This document shows, piece after piece, positions 18,818 through 28,976 of a stretch of DNA of 64,000 nt. Below the pieces are notes generated by a model. It was not told the DNA's origin and ran no database searches. It worked only from the letters and a program-made list of their open reading frames with translations. Each line of letters starts with the position of its first letter. Position 1 is the first letter of the stretch. Source of the stretch: an uncultured Maribacter sp. (GTDB taxonomy: Bacteria; Bacteroidota; Bacteroidia; Flavobacteriales; Flavobacteriaceae); assembly GCF_947496775.1 (NCBI RefSeq), contig NZ_CANMDU010000003.1, positions 62,001-126,000 of the forward strand, given 5' to 3'. Position numbers and translations under genes: made by a program.

Positions 18818-19096
18818 ATGGCTAAAGTAAACATTCAACCATTAGCAGACAGAGTTCTTATTGAACCAATGGCTGCCGAGACAAAAACTGCTTCTGGAAT
18901 ATACATTCCTGACACAGCAAAAGAAAAACCTCAAAAAGGAAAAGTTGTTGCCGTTGGCCCAGGAACCAAAGATGAAGCTGTAACTGTAAAAGTTGGAGAC
19001 TCTGTTCTTTATGGAAAATATGCCGGAACGGAGTTAAAATTAGAAGGAACTGATTATTTAATGATGCGCGAAAGCGACATTTTAGCAATTGTATAA
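18818..19096 (+). CDS. groES: Co-chaperonin GroES
   Basis: 92 residues. It forms the heptameric lid of the GroEL folding chamber. The start [18 protein letters not shown], the mobile loop [18 protein letters not shown] (about 22-39) and the C-terminal motif [13 protein letters not shown] are all standard. It is followed by groEL after a 97-bp spacer of odd composition. Confidence 0.97.
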   Translation: MAKVNIQPLADRVLIEPMAAETKTASGIYIPDTAKEKPQKGKVVAVGPGTKDEAVTVKVGDSVLYGKYAGTELKLEGTDYLMMRESDILAIV

Positions 19097-19174
19097 ATTG
19101 CTTTTAGCTATTAGCCTTCTGCTTATAGCTCTAATTAAAACAAATTATAAAACCAAGCCAACAGCGAAAAGCTA

Positions 19175-20828
<1,654 letters not shown>

Positions 20829-20868
20829 ATCGACAGTGCCGACAGGCAACTATTCTTTACACAATTAC

Positions 20869-20904
20869 AAAAACCGCCTCTATCACTAGAGGCGGTTTCT
20901 TTTT
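20869..20904 (+). terminator. Terminator of groESL
   Basis: The perfect 12-bp arms AAACCGCCTCTA (20871-20882) and TAGAGGCGGTTT (20887-20898) are followed by CTTTTT. Confidence 0.93.
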
Positions 20905-20924
20905 ATAAGGAACTAAAAAAAAGC

Positions 20925-21980
20925 CTAGTTATTATATATTGTTGTCTCATAAAACGCAGGAAAAGAAAACCAAAATCCTTTAAAAGCTGTTGTTGGTTTT
21001 AAAAACTCACCTGCTCTGGGTCCTGATATAGCTTCCCCAAAAATACTCCATTCATTCCCTTCATCATCTTTTACGATTACCTCTGTTCCTGAAAAGACAT
21101 ACTCAAACTCTAAGGCCGTTGTATTTGCATCTAACAGAAAAGACACCATAAAATCTGCATTGCCAACGATTAAATATGTCTCACCTTCAAAATTATCTTT
21201 AATAACAGCGCCTTGCGAAAAATCACTAAATCTATATGCTTTTGCCTTATCATTATTAATAACAGCATAAACCCTTTCTTTTAAAGGCAATCTAGAATCC
21301 TTTTCTACAGGAAAAAGAAAACGATTATTATTGGTATTATAGTCCCCATAAGGCGAGGTACCGTACGTTCTAGAGAAACCAGTATTAGTACTCACTACTT
21401 TTGAATTTGGGAATAAGTTTTTCCATACTCCCCAAGTGGTTTCAAATAATGGCAATACACCTACTTTCTCTCCTAGTAATTCTCCATTTACAGATTCATT
21501 TAAAATCTGAGACCAGTTACTACTCGTTTCCCTATCAAAAGGAATTAAATTGGTATTATACAATAAACCAGAAACTCCAAAAGTGGTTTCTTTTCCATTA
21601 ACAATTCTATTCCACCCAATACCTGTTCCTGTTAATGGACAATATGTAACCGCAAGAGATACATCTCCTATATTATCATTAATAATCTCGTGCCAATCTA
21701 AAATTATATGCGGATAAGCTCTAACATCTCCTCCATTTTGAAAACCTATAACTAAATCCGAATCTGCCAAAAAATTAACCTCTGATACATTTATAAGATT
21801 TGGATTTTCCAAAGCGGGTATACCATCTCTTCCCGGTCCGCCATCTAACACCTCTTCTTTAGGAATAGTCCATACCGAAGACTCTCTATCACCCTCTTTA
21901 TTAGAATCATTTGTATTTGAGGAACTACATGACCATAGCCCACTTACTATAAGCAATAATAACCATCCTTTTTTCATCAT
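20925..21980 (-). CDS. DUF3179 domain lipoprotein
   Basis: 351 residues. The lipoprotein signal has its lipobox at Cys18 (SGLWSCSSS). The family signature AVTYCPLTGTGIGWNR carries the conserved CPLTG stretch, and WKNLFPNSKVV and RTYGTSPYGDY follow. The function of DUF3179 is unknown. The start overlaps the stop of the upstream gene by 4 nt (21977-21980), so the two are translationally coupled and probably work together in the outer envelope. Confidence 0.87.
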   Translation of the reverse strand: MMKKGWLLLLIVSGLWSCSSSNTNDSNKEGDRESSVWTIPKEEVLDGGPGRDGIPALENPNLINVSEVNFLADSDLVIGFQNGGDVRAYPHIILDWHEIINDNIGDVSLAVTYCPLTGTGIGWNRIVNGKETTFGVSGLLYNTNLIPFDRETSSNWSQILNESVNGELLGEKVGVLPLFETTWGVWKNLFPNSKVVSTNTGFSRTYGTSPYGDYNTNNNRFLFPVEKDSRLPLKERVYAVINNDKAKAYRFSDFSQGAVIKDNFEGETYLIVGNADFMVSFLLDANTTALEFEYVFSGTEVIVKDDEGNEWSIFGEAISGPRAGEFLKPTTAFKGFWFSFPAFYETTIYNN

Positions 21981-22954
21981 TTAATATTTATAGGGTTCGT
22001 ATTTTTTTTGTTTATTTTTAAAAGCACTCCGGTGGTTAACCTAAACGTTGGCGTTAATTGAGTGCCCTCCACATAACTATATAAAGGCAATTCTACCTTA
22101 GTAACTACACTAAAACTAGAAGTGATCTGGACGCTTATTTCGGGCCTTACAAAAAGCCAATTACCCCCAGTATTAGGTATTTCGGAATCCTCTATTTTAT
22201 CATTTAATGATTTTCTATATTTAAAAACCAGACCAGGATTAACAATAGTATTAAACCATAAAAATTGGTCCGTATAACCAAGGCTAGCTTGGGCAACATC
22301 TCCAAACTCATAAGTAGAGGTGTTATTTAAATAAGAAGAATTTACTCCTGTAAAACGATACGTAACGCTTGCAGAAATAGTTCCTGAAGGCCTTAAAATG
22401 CCACTTTTAGCAAAAGACAACCAACCCAATACATCCCAAGCACCACTGCCTGGCTGTAAATCTGAAGTTAATTGAATTCCTTGAGCCGAATTTAAATCGG
22501 ACTTTCCTAATGGCACCTTTGTTCCCGCGCCAAAGTTGAATAAAGAATTAGCCCCTAAAACATCTTGTATGGTATATTTTAAAAGAATAACTGCATCTCC
22601 TATTCCCGATGTTTCTGTAAAATTTTCATTCCCAAATTGCGAAATTGTTCTGGTCTGGTTTACCCAAGTAAATAAACCTTCTACAGAGAGCCTATCCGAA
22701 AAACTATAATTCGTATTTAATAAAATAGAATTCGTTATTCGTTGTCTAGAATTGTCATTTAACCTACTAGACCCTGCATTTAAAGTATTAAGATTATTAT
22801 AATCATAATTAACCCCTAACTGAAAACCCCCTTTACCATTATTAGTTAATCCTAAATTATTAGACAGTGGTACCCCTCCAGAACAACATGTTTGGGAATA
22901 AACTTGTTGACTTATTATAAAAAGAAAGGTATAAAGCGATATTTTAAAGTACAT
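21977..22954 (-). CDS. Putative outer-membrane beta-barrel protein
   Basis: 325 residues with a signal peptide (FLFIISQQVYSQTCC). The rest alternates short polar and aromatic beta-strand-like segments (LGVNYDYNNLN, LNTNYSFSDRLSVEGLFTW, FRLTTGVLLKI at the end), as in barrel proteins of the phenol-degradation MetA-like/transporter type. A CC pair sits just after the signal cleavage site. It is coupled to the DUF3179 lipoprotein gene. The barrel is likely; the substrate is unknown. Confidence 0.65.
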   Translation of the reverse strand: MYFKISLYTFLFIISQQVYSQTCCSGGVPLSNNLGLTNNGKGGFQLGVNYDYNNLNTLNAGSSRLNDNSRQRITNSILLNTNYSFSDRLSVEGLFTWVNQTRTISQFGNENFTETSGIGDAVILLKYTIQDVLGANSLFNFGAGTKVPLGKSDLNSAQGIQLTSDLQPGSGAWDVLGWLSFAKSGILRPSGTISASVTYRFTGVNSSYLNNTSTYEFGDVAQASLGYTDQFLWFNTIVNPGLVFKYRKSLNDKIEDSEIPNTGGNWLFVRPEISVQITSSFSVVTKVELPLYSYVEGTQLTPTFRLTTGVLLKINKKNTNPINIK

Positions 22955-23015
22955 AAATTGGCTCGTTACTCCATTTTAGTACTCCAACAAAAAGAAAACC
23001 TTACATATTAAAAGA

Positions 23016-23060
23016 GCAAAGCCTTAAAATTTAACATTTTAAGGCTTTGCTTGCTTTTTT
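23016..23060 (-). terminator. Terminator after the metal cluster
   Basis: The 15-bp arms GCAAAGCCTTAAAAT and ATTTTAAGGCTTTGC have a 5-nt loop (23016-23050). The A-rich flank on the plus strand gives a U-rich run on the minus-strand transcript. It ends the run of genes from 27004 down to 23070. Confidence 0.85.
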
Positions 23061-23069
23061 CTCCACTAT

Positions 23070-23426
23070 TTAATGCTGCTCACTATCATCTGAGTTATCT
23101 TCTCTGTACTTACAACAAGGATGCACATTATCATAAGCTTCATTCGTGGCTTTTAACTCTTTAGTATCATGCCCCACAGCAATAATGGCTGTTTTTATTT
23201 TCATAGGGTCTGTTTTACGCTCATCTACTATTAAAGAAAGTTGATGCGAAGGAATATCCCATTTCGCATACTTAACTCCTTTACAATTTAAAGCTGCCTT
23301 TTCAATTCGCATCTTACACATTTCACACTTACCATCTACCTCAAAAGTTAATTTTTTATTCTTCTCTTGGGCGAAAGTCGTTATCGCTGTTAAAGCAAAT
23401 ACAAATGCTACAATTATTTTTTTCAT
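23070..23426 (-). CDS. Secreted heavy-metal-associated (HMA) domain protein
   Basis: 118 residues with a signal peptide (MKKIIVAFVFALTAITTFAQ). One HMA ferredoxin-like domain has its metal-binding pair at Cys34 and Cys37 (GKCEMCKMRIEKAAL). A second cysteine pair lies near the C-terminus (HPCCKYRED). HMA domains carry soft metals such as Cu(I) in transfer chains, here presumably in the periplasm. It sits 42 bp after the TonB receptor stop and is last in the cluster. Confidence 0.87.
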   Translation of the reverse strand: MKKIIVAFVFALTAITTFAQEKNKKLTFEVDGKCEMCKMRIEKAALNCKGVKYAKWDIPSHQLSLIVDERKTDPMKIKTAIIAVGHDTKELKATNEAYDNVHPCCKYREDNSDDSEQH

Positions 23427-23468
23427 TTTTTATATTTTTAGGTCAAACCATACGGGTTTAACAAATTA

Positions 23469-25751
23469 CTAAAGTTTAAATCTAAATCCACCATAAAACA
23501 TACGTCCCATAATTGGAGCATACACAATACTAGTATCAAAATTTGCGCCAAATGGATTATCTACCCCTAAAATAGGATTATTTTGTTTATAATTGGTTAG
23601 GTTTTCTCCCCCTAAATAAATTTCGAACTGATTAGAAAACACTTTTGTTATTTGTGCATTCATTAAACTATACGGAGCCGAATATTCATTTAATTGATAT
23701 GCAATAGGGTTAGAGCTTGTATTTGGCAAACGTTGTTTCCCCAAAGTATGCAACGTATAATCCATTCGCCATTGCGAACCATTTTCTTTTAAAGACGTTT
23801 TATATCCTAGATTTACAAAAAAACGATGTTGCGCCTGTAGTGGTTTTTGCAAAGACCCACTTTTATAATCTGTTGTTACATCATAATATTTATACGCCGT
23901 TCTAAATTCTAAATTCTTTAAAATTTCGTGATTTACTTCTAACTGAAAACTATTAGCATAACTCTTACCATCTAAATTGTAAAAAGAAATTTCTCGAGGA
24001 TTTTCCCAATCTACCACTATCTGATTCTTAAAGTTAGTTTTATAAAAATCCACGGTAATATTTCCTTTTCTATCTAACCAATTAAACCCTTGTAAAAAAC
24101 TTACGCCATAGTTCCAAGCATCTTCAGCATCTAGTCCGTAAATATTTCCAGAACTTTCTTGAATATTAATTTGTCTTGCCGAAGCAAAAAATTGCTGGTT
24201 TTCTGCGAATATATTGGCTGCCCGTTTACCTCTACCGACGGAACCTCTAAGACTTGCTTTTTCCCAAGGTGTATACCGCACATGCACTCTAGGCGTTATA
24301 AAATTTCCTAAACGATTATGCGTATCCACTCTTAAACCTGCTGTTAAACTTAACTTTTCTAAATTGGTGTAACTATACTCAAAGAATGCCCCTGCAGAAG
24401 CATCTGCCCTAGAATAATCAACAGTATTAACCATTTCATTATAACCATCATAAGCAAATGTTATTCCTGTTTTAAAATTATTTCGAGTATCATTTATAAT
24501 AGAATTAAACAAAAGATTAGAATAGATACTCTCATGATTAATATTATACGTATTAAAACCAAAATAAGAATCTTGTTTATGGATACTATAAGAGGCCTGA
24601 AAACCAAAACTTTGAAATGGCAGCTCTGGAAATACATAACCCAATTTCACAGAAGTATCGAAACGACGAGTATCTATCTCACTCCCCCATGCTTGAGTTT
24701 CGTTCAACACAGAAAGTTCAGCATTATTCACATTGGCGGTTGACCTTAGCTGAAGCCACTCTACAGGATTAAAACTAGTTTGCCCAACTTGTTTTTCATC
24801 ATTTAAAAAACGTACATTAAAAAAACTCACCCAACCCGTTTCCGGATTTTGGTATTGCCAACGATTCATTACATTTAGCTGATTAGCTAATGGTGCATCT
24901 AAAAACCCATCTTTATTACCATCTTCTTTTTGGTCTCTTCTGTTTACGTGAATATATAAACCGGAACTCAACTTATTAGATAGTTTTTTATTAAAATGGG
25001 TATTAAGCTCTAGTCTGCCATTTTTATTTGCATAGCCATTTATAAAAATAGAATTATCGGTTAGCGGCTTTACCAATTCTGTGTTTATTTGCCCTGAAAT
25101 ACTCTCATATCCATTTACTACGCTACCTGCTCCTTTGGTGATCTGTATACTTTCTACCCAAGTACCTGGCGTAAATGTTGAGCCATAAGCTTGCGAAGCC
25201 CCACGAACCATAGGAATATTCTCTTGCGTAATTAATAAATACGGACTTGTTAAACCCAACATTTGAATTTGTTTTGTCCCGGTTAAGGCATCTGAAAAAT
25301 TTACGTCAATTGCTGGGTTGGTTTCAAAACTCTCTGATAAATTACAACAAGCAGCTTTGAGCAATTCTGCACTATTTACCGTTATCACATTTTGCGCGCT
25401 AAAAAATGTTTTCTGTACAGCATCTTTTTTTTGTTGAACTACCACTTCATCTAAATTGTTAGATGGCTGTAAAAAATGATGCACTTTTTTAGGAGCATTA
25501 ATCAATAATGTGTCCGATTTAAAACCCACATAACTAATTACCAACTTATTGTACTCTTTTAAATACGGAATAGAAAATAAGCCTTCTGCATTAGTAACTG
25601 TTCCCGTTTGCGAATGCAACCAATATACATTAGCCCCTTCTAGAGCTATATGTTTTTTTGCCGTATTCGCTTCCATAATCATCCCTTCTACTTTATCCTG
25701 AGAAGTACAAAATAATGGCACCATTAAAACTAATATAAATAAGTTTCGCAT
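23469..25751 (-). CDS. TonB-dependent receptor, metal-cluster type
   Basis: 760 residues with a signal peptide. An N-terminal carboxypeptidase-regulatory-like domain (about 20-100) is followed by a plug domain and a barrel ending in an aromatic-rich strand (MFYGGFRFKL). The plug has the stretch LLKAACCNLSESFETNP, with a vicinal cysteine pair that I associate with receptors linked to copper genes. It transports a substrate across the outer membrane using TonB energy. Its neighbours both carry HMA domains, so copper or another soft metal is the likely cargo; that is inference. It starts 3 bp after the HMA-MauE gene stop. Confidence 0.88.
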   Translation of the reverse strand: MRNLFILVLMVPLFCTSQDKVEGMIMEANTAKKHIALEGANVYWLHSQTGTVTNAEGLFSIPYLKEYNKLVISYVGFKSDTLLINAPKKVHHFLQPSNNLDEVVVQQKKDAVQKTFFSAQNVITVNSAELLKAACCNLSESFETNPAIDVNFSDALTGTKQIQMLGLTSPYLLITQENIPMVRGASQAYGSTFTPGTWVESIQITKGAGSVVNGYESISGQINTELVKPLTDNSIFINGYANKNGRLELNTHFNKKLSNKLSSGLYIHVNRRDQKEDGNKDGFLDAPLANQLNVMNRWQYQNPETGWVSFFNVRFLNDEKQVGQTSFNPVEWLQLRSTANVNNAELSVLNETQAWGSEIDTRRFDTSVKLGYVFPELPFQSFGFQASYSIHKQDSYFGFNTYNINHESIYSNLLFNSIINDTRNNFKTGITFAYDGYNEMVNTVDYSRADASAGAFFEYSYTNLEKLSLTAGLRVDTHNRLGNFITPRVHVRYTPWEKASLRGSVGRGKRAANIFAENQQFFASARQINIQESSGNIYGLDAEDAWNYGVSFLQGFNWLDRKGNITVDFYKTNFKNQIVVDWENPREISFYNLDGKSYANSFQLEVNHEILKNLEFRTAYKYYDVTTDYKSGSLQKPLQAQHRFFVNLGYKTSLKENGSQWRMDYTLHTLGKQRLPNTSSNPIAYQLNEYSAPYSLMNAQITKVFSNQFEIYLGGENLTNYKQNNPILGVDNPFGANFDTSIVYAPIMGRMFYGGFRFKL

Positions 25752-25754
25752 GGC

Positions 25755-26489
25755 TTATAGGTTTACATATTTCACTAGCATAACTACAGCCATAACTAGC
25801 ATAATAGCATTCTCTATAAAAGTTGCTTCGGTCATCGGTAATTTAAGAGCCGTACCTAAACATGCACATCGGATACTTTTTTTATCTAATAAGGTTTTAA
25901 TTACCCCAATAGTAGTTATTCCTAAAATGACAATAGTTACCCCTAATGCCACTGGTATCTGAAAACGCATTAAGAAAAATAACCCTAAGGCTAATTCTAT
26001 AAAAGGATACACCCATCCATAAGCAGGAATTAACTTTGCTAAAGGGTCGTACATTTTAAAACTTTCGGGAAACCCTTTTAAATCTAAAAGCTTAAAAAAG
26101 CTAAAAACAATATAAAATAGCCCCATAAAGTCTAACATTGCATTTGTTACATTCCATTCTTTAAAATTCAGCAAAAAGGCTGCCGAAAAAAGATATAAAA
26201 ATATTAGTAATAAGGGCTTTAATTGTTTTAGTTTAGAAGGGTTTTCTATAGATTTCAACAGCCGCTCGGACGGAGGAAAGTTTTTCGTTTTTTCCTGTAT
26301 AGTATATTTAGTCCCCAGAGCAGATTGCAAAACACTAACATCTACAAAATCATCTATCTTTATTTGAGCCTCCGAAGTTTCTAATTGCACCTCTGCATTA
26401 GAAACCCCCTTAACATCTAGAAGTTTTTTTGTCACGGAAGCCACACATCCACCGCAGGTCATTCCATCAATTATATATATATATTTCAT
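25755..26489 (-). CDS. HMA domain fused to a MauE-like membrane domain
   Basis: 244 residues. Residues 1-65 are an HMA domain with CxxC at Cys12 and Cys15 (GMTCGGCVASVTKKLLDVKG). About residues 90-240 contain four hydrophobic helices of the MauE/DoxX-like type, with a cysteine motif SIRCACLGTALKLPM between the later helices. MauE-type proteins are linked to disulfide or redox maturation. The fusion suggests a membrane protein that takes metal from the HMA domain and handles it at cysteine sites. It is immediately upstream of the TonB receptor gene in one transcript. Confidence 0.82.
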   Translation of the reverse strand: MKYIYIIDGMTCGGCVASVTKKLLDVKGVSNAEVQLETSEAQIKIDDFVDVSVLQSALGTKYTIQEKTKNFPPSERLLKSIENPSKLKQLKPLLLIFLYLFSAAFLLNFKEWNVTNAMLDFMGLFYIVFSFFKLLDLKGFPESFKMYDPLAKLIPAYGWVYPFIELALGLFFLMRFQIPVALGVTIVILGITTIGVIKTLLDKKSIRCACLGTALKLPMTEATFIENAIMLVMAVVMLVKYVNL

Positions 26490-26590
26490 TCTTATTTTTT
26501 TGATTTATAATTTATTTCCTCAAAATTAGAAAATAACAAAATGCGAAATGGATATTTTCCAAATCGCAGAAACTATTTCTTTTTATAAAA

Positions 26591-27004
26591 TCAAATCAAA
26601 AAAACATCATCAAGTAACTGAATATCCTTGATAATTTTAGGAGGAATATATTCTTTATGGGAAGTATTTTTTATTTCTACAGGCTCAAATAAACCAAAGT
26701 AAGAACCAGTATAAGCAACTAAGAAAACTTGTTCTTCTATATCTAGATCATTAAAGGAGGGTTTTACATTGTTTTGCCCTTCTATTGCTACTACCTCATT
26801 ATCACAACAAGATTTTTTATCAAGAGTACTTTTAGGTTGGGTTTCCGTAGACATAACCATACCACAATCTTGCGCATCCACAAAAAAAGCAACATCTACC
26901 AAATGCCCCATGCAATAATGCTTTTCTACCTTCCAAGACGTGGTAGACAAAAGCAACACTACAGCCATAAAGCAAGAAAAACAACGGTATACCTTTTCTT
27001 TCAT
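26591..27004 (-). CDS. HYC_CC_PP family protein
   Basis: 137 residues with one N-terminal hydrophobic segment (CFMAVVLLLSTTSWKVE). The family marks are in order: HYCMGH near residue 30, a CC pair (KSCCDNE) near residue 66, and a PP pair (EYIPPKII) near residue 122. These small exported proteins are widespread in Bacteroidota and have no known function, but they often lie near metal genes, as here. It is the first gene of the metal cluster. Confidence 0.8.
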   Translation of the reverse strand: MKEKVYRCFSCFMAVVLLLSTTSWKVEKHYCMGHLVDVAFFVDAQDCGMVMSTETQPKSTLDKKSCCDNEVVAIEGQNNVKPSFNDLDIEEQVFLVAYTGSYFGLFEPVEIKNTSHKEYIPPKIIKDIQLLDDVFLI

Positions 27005-27213
27005 CTTTACAAAAATACAAAATAAGCCAACTTTAAATAATTTCTTAGCACAACATTAACTATTTACCCTAAAATACTGAAACAAAAGCCTTTAAAATGC
27101 GCCCTAAAAAAAGTAATAAAAAAATTGCATCACTAGCATACTTAAAACCTAACATTAAAGTTAATATGGCTATATGCATAACCGCATTTTATAAAAACTA
27201 TAAACACATATTA

Positions 27214-28278
27214 ATGAAAAAGAGTACAAAATTATTTTTTAAAGCAAGTTTAGCTAGTATTATTTTTAGCCTATTCCTAATAAGCTGTAGTAATGACAAT
27301 GATTCTATTTTTGAATCTCCGGATAATGATGACACTGTTGCTACATTGGTTATTAATCAAGGTGACCCTTCCAAAGACATTTTTACAGCTAAAGCAAATG
27401 GACAAGTTGGTACTAAGGTTCCAGGTAGAGTTATTTACACCTCTACAGATATAACACAACGCAGATTATATATTACGCAAAACATTTCGGGTGCTGGAGA
27501 TATGCCGTTTAATGATTTTGATTTAACAAGTAAAGACTTAAAAAAGGCTTTAAAAGCAGATGGCTCTATTGATTTAGATGGCGCTACCAAAAAGGAAATA
27601 GATTTTACTTTTGACCTTCCTGTCCCAAATATAGATAATGGTTCTATAGTTTACAGCTTTTGGACAACAACAGGAAAAGGAGATTTTAGAGACCCGAACA
27701 AAAGAAAAGCTCTTGGAGTTGGTACAATAACAGTAACAGTTGGTACAGGAACAAATCCTAAAGCAGAAGTACATTCCTATACCGGAGTAAAATTATACGC
27801 TCCAGATGTAGAAGGAAGAACAGAAACCTTCTTTTCATTATTAAATGAAACTGTTTACAAAATTAATGTAGGCCCAGAATTTAGAGCTTTTTGGGATTTT
27901 GGATACTATTACGGTGTTTCAGGAGCTTCTAGCGGAGAATTAGCTTCTTTTTCTTCCACTGCAACTTATGATGCTAATTTTGGATTCCCTGTAGAAGGAC
28001 TTAAACCTAGCGATACTGAAGATGCAGATGAAACTTTAAACGAAATGTTTTTTGGTTTATCTAATTTTGATGTGACTGCATTTGACAACATAACACTTTC
28101 TGGCGATTTAGATGTAGTTATTAAAACTAACAGTCAAAACATAACAAACTTAGAAGTTGGTGATGTTGTGGAATTTGTAGATAATTATGGCAAAAAAGGT
28201 CTTATAAAAATTACTGATATAAAAGCAGGGTTTGGAAACAATGACTTTATAGAGTTTGATGTTAAAGTACAGCCTTAG
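27214..28278 (+). CDS. Hypothetical lipoprotein
   Basis: About 354 residues from the ATG at 27214. An upstream ATG at 27097 would put 39 non-signal residues ahead of a clear lipoprotein signal (FSLFLISCSNDNDS), so I reject it. The mature protein starts with an acidic linker and then looks beta-rich, with repeated Gly/Thr/Val stretches and an aromatic patch (FRAFWDFGYYYGVSG). I do not recognise a family. It is a stand-alone gene with a very strong terminator (28297-28340). Confidence 0.7.
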   Translation: MKKSTKLFFKASLASIIFSLFLISCSNDNDSIFESPDNDDTVATLVINQGDPSKDIFTAKANGQVGTKVPGRVIYTSTDITQRRLYITQNISGAGDMPFNDFDLTSKDLKKALKADGSIDLDGATKKEIDFTFDLPVPNIDNGSIVYSFWTTTGKGDFRDPNKRKALGVGTITVTVGTGTNPKAEVHSYTGVKLYAPDVEGRTETFFSLLNETVYKINVGPEFRAFWDFGYYYGVSGASSGELASFSSTATYDANFGFPVEGLKPSDTEDADETLNEMFFGLSNFDVTAFDNITLSGDLDVVIKTNSQNITNLEVGDVVEFVDNYGKKGLIKITDIKAGFGNNDFIEFDVKVQP

Positions 28279-28296
28279 GCTTAAAAAAAGCATTTT

Positions 28297-28340
28297 AAAA
28301 AGAGGGAATCTATAACAATATAGATTCCCTCTTTTTTATT
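28297..28340 (+). terminator. Terminator after the hypothetical lipoprotein gene
   Basis: 18-bp perfect arms (28297-28314 and 28319-28336; core GAGGGAATC / GATTCCCTC) with a 4-nt ACAA loop and a T run. Confidence 0.95.
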
Positions 28341-28382
28341 ACTATTTTCTATTCACAAAAGAAAAATACCCTGAGAAGATTG

Positions 28383-28390
28383 TAAATTTG
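28383..28390 (+). promoter_or_regulatory. TAnnTTTG box for the GAF protein gene
   Basis: TAAATTTG is an exact -7 consensus match, 41 nt before the ATG at 28432. No TTG at the expected -33 distance was seen. Confidence 0.5.
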
Positions 28391-28431
28391 TGATATATAT
28401 TTTTACCTAATTGCCAAAAAAAATAGTTATT

Positions 28432-28884
28432 ATGTTTAACCAATTAAAGATTCAAGTCCAAAACATTACTAAAAATTCTGAACAAAGTGTAGATGAAAGA
28501 CTAAAAGAAATTTGTGTTCTTTTAAAAGAATCTGTCTCCTATTATGATTGGGTTGGGTTTTACTTTAAAAATGGAGATAAAAACGAACTTAAACTAGGAC
28601 CGTATGCTGGCGCACCTACAGATCATACTATTATTCCTTTTGGTAAAGGTATTTGTGGCCAAGTAGCAGAGAGTAATGAAAATTTTGTGGTTCCAGATGT
28701 ACAAGCGCAGGATAATTACATTGCCTGTAGTATTACAGTAAAAGCCGAAATAGTTATTCCGCTCTTTAAAGATGGAAAAAACATTGGTCAAATAGACATC
28801 GACTCTAACACTCCCAACCCATTTTCTAAAAAAGATGAGCGCTTTTTAGAATTTGTAAATGACCAAGTATCACAAATTCTTTAA
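28432..28884 (+). CDS. GAF domain protein, free methionine-(R)-sulfoxide reductase-like
   Basis: 150 residues from the ATG at 28432; a TTG at 28411 would be an unlikely earlier start. One GAF domain. The motifs LGPYAGAP, GKGICGQVAES, YIACSITVKAEIVIPL and GQIDIDSN match fRMsr enzymes (E. coli YebR/MsrC type), which reduce free Met-R-sulfoxide with three cysteines. Two of these are present (GICG and YIAC). The third, which in YebR sits just before the IRIPVG stretch, is replaced (here DHTIIPFG). It may still work with two cysteines. It lies before purH with its own promoter box. Confidence 0.82.
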   Translation: MFNQLKIQVQNITKNSEQSVDERLKEICVLLKESVSYYDWVGFYFKNGDKNELKLGPYAGAPTDHTIIPFGKGICGQVAESNENFVVPDVQAQDNYIACSITVKAEIVIPLFKDGKNIGQIDIDSNTPNPFSKKDERFLEFVNDQVSQIL

Positions 28885-28936
28885 AACTTTAGCTTTTTTG
28901 TTAATAAACTTACCCGTTTTTTAGTTTCAAAAAAAT

Positions 28937-28944
28937 TACTTTTG
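28937..28944 (+). promoter_or_regulatory. TAnnTTTG box for purH
   Basis: TACTTTTG is an exact -7 consensus match, 32 nt before the purH ATG. Confidence 0.6.
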
Positions 28945-28976
28945 CATGCTTAGAACTTTAACTTAAGTAAGTAAAA

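Noticed and set aside
27097-27213. Longer N-terminus for the orphan lipoprotein from the ATG at 27097
   Set aside because: It would place 39 non-signal residues before a clear lipoprotein signal; the start at 27214 gives a normal signal.
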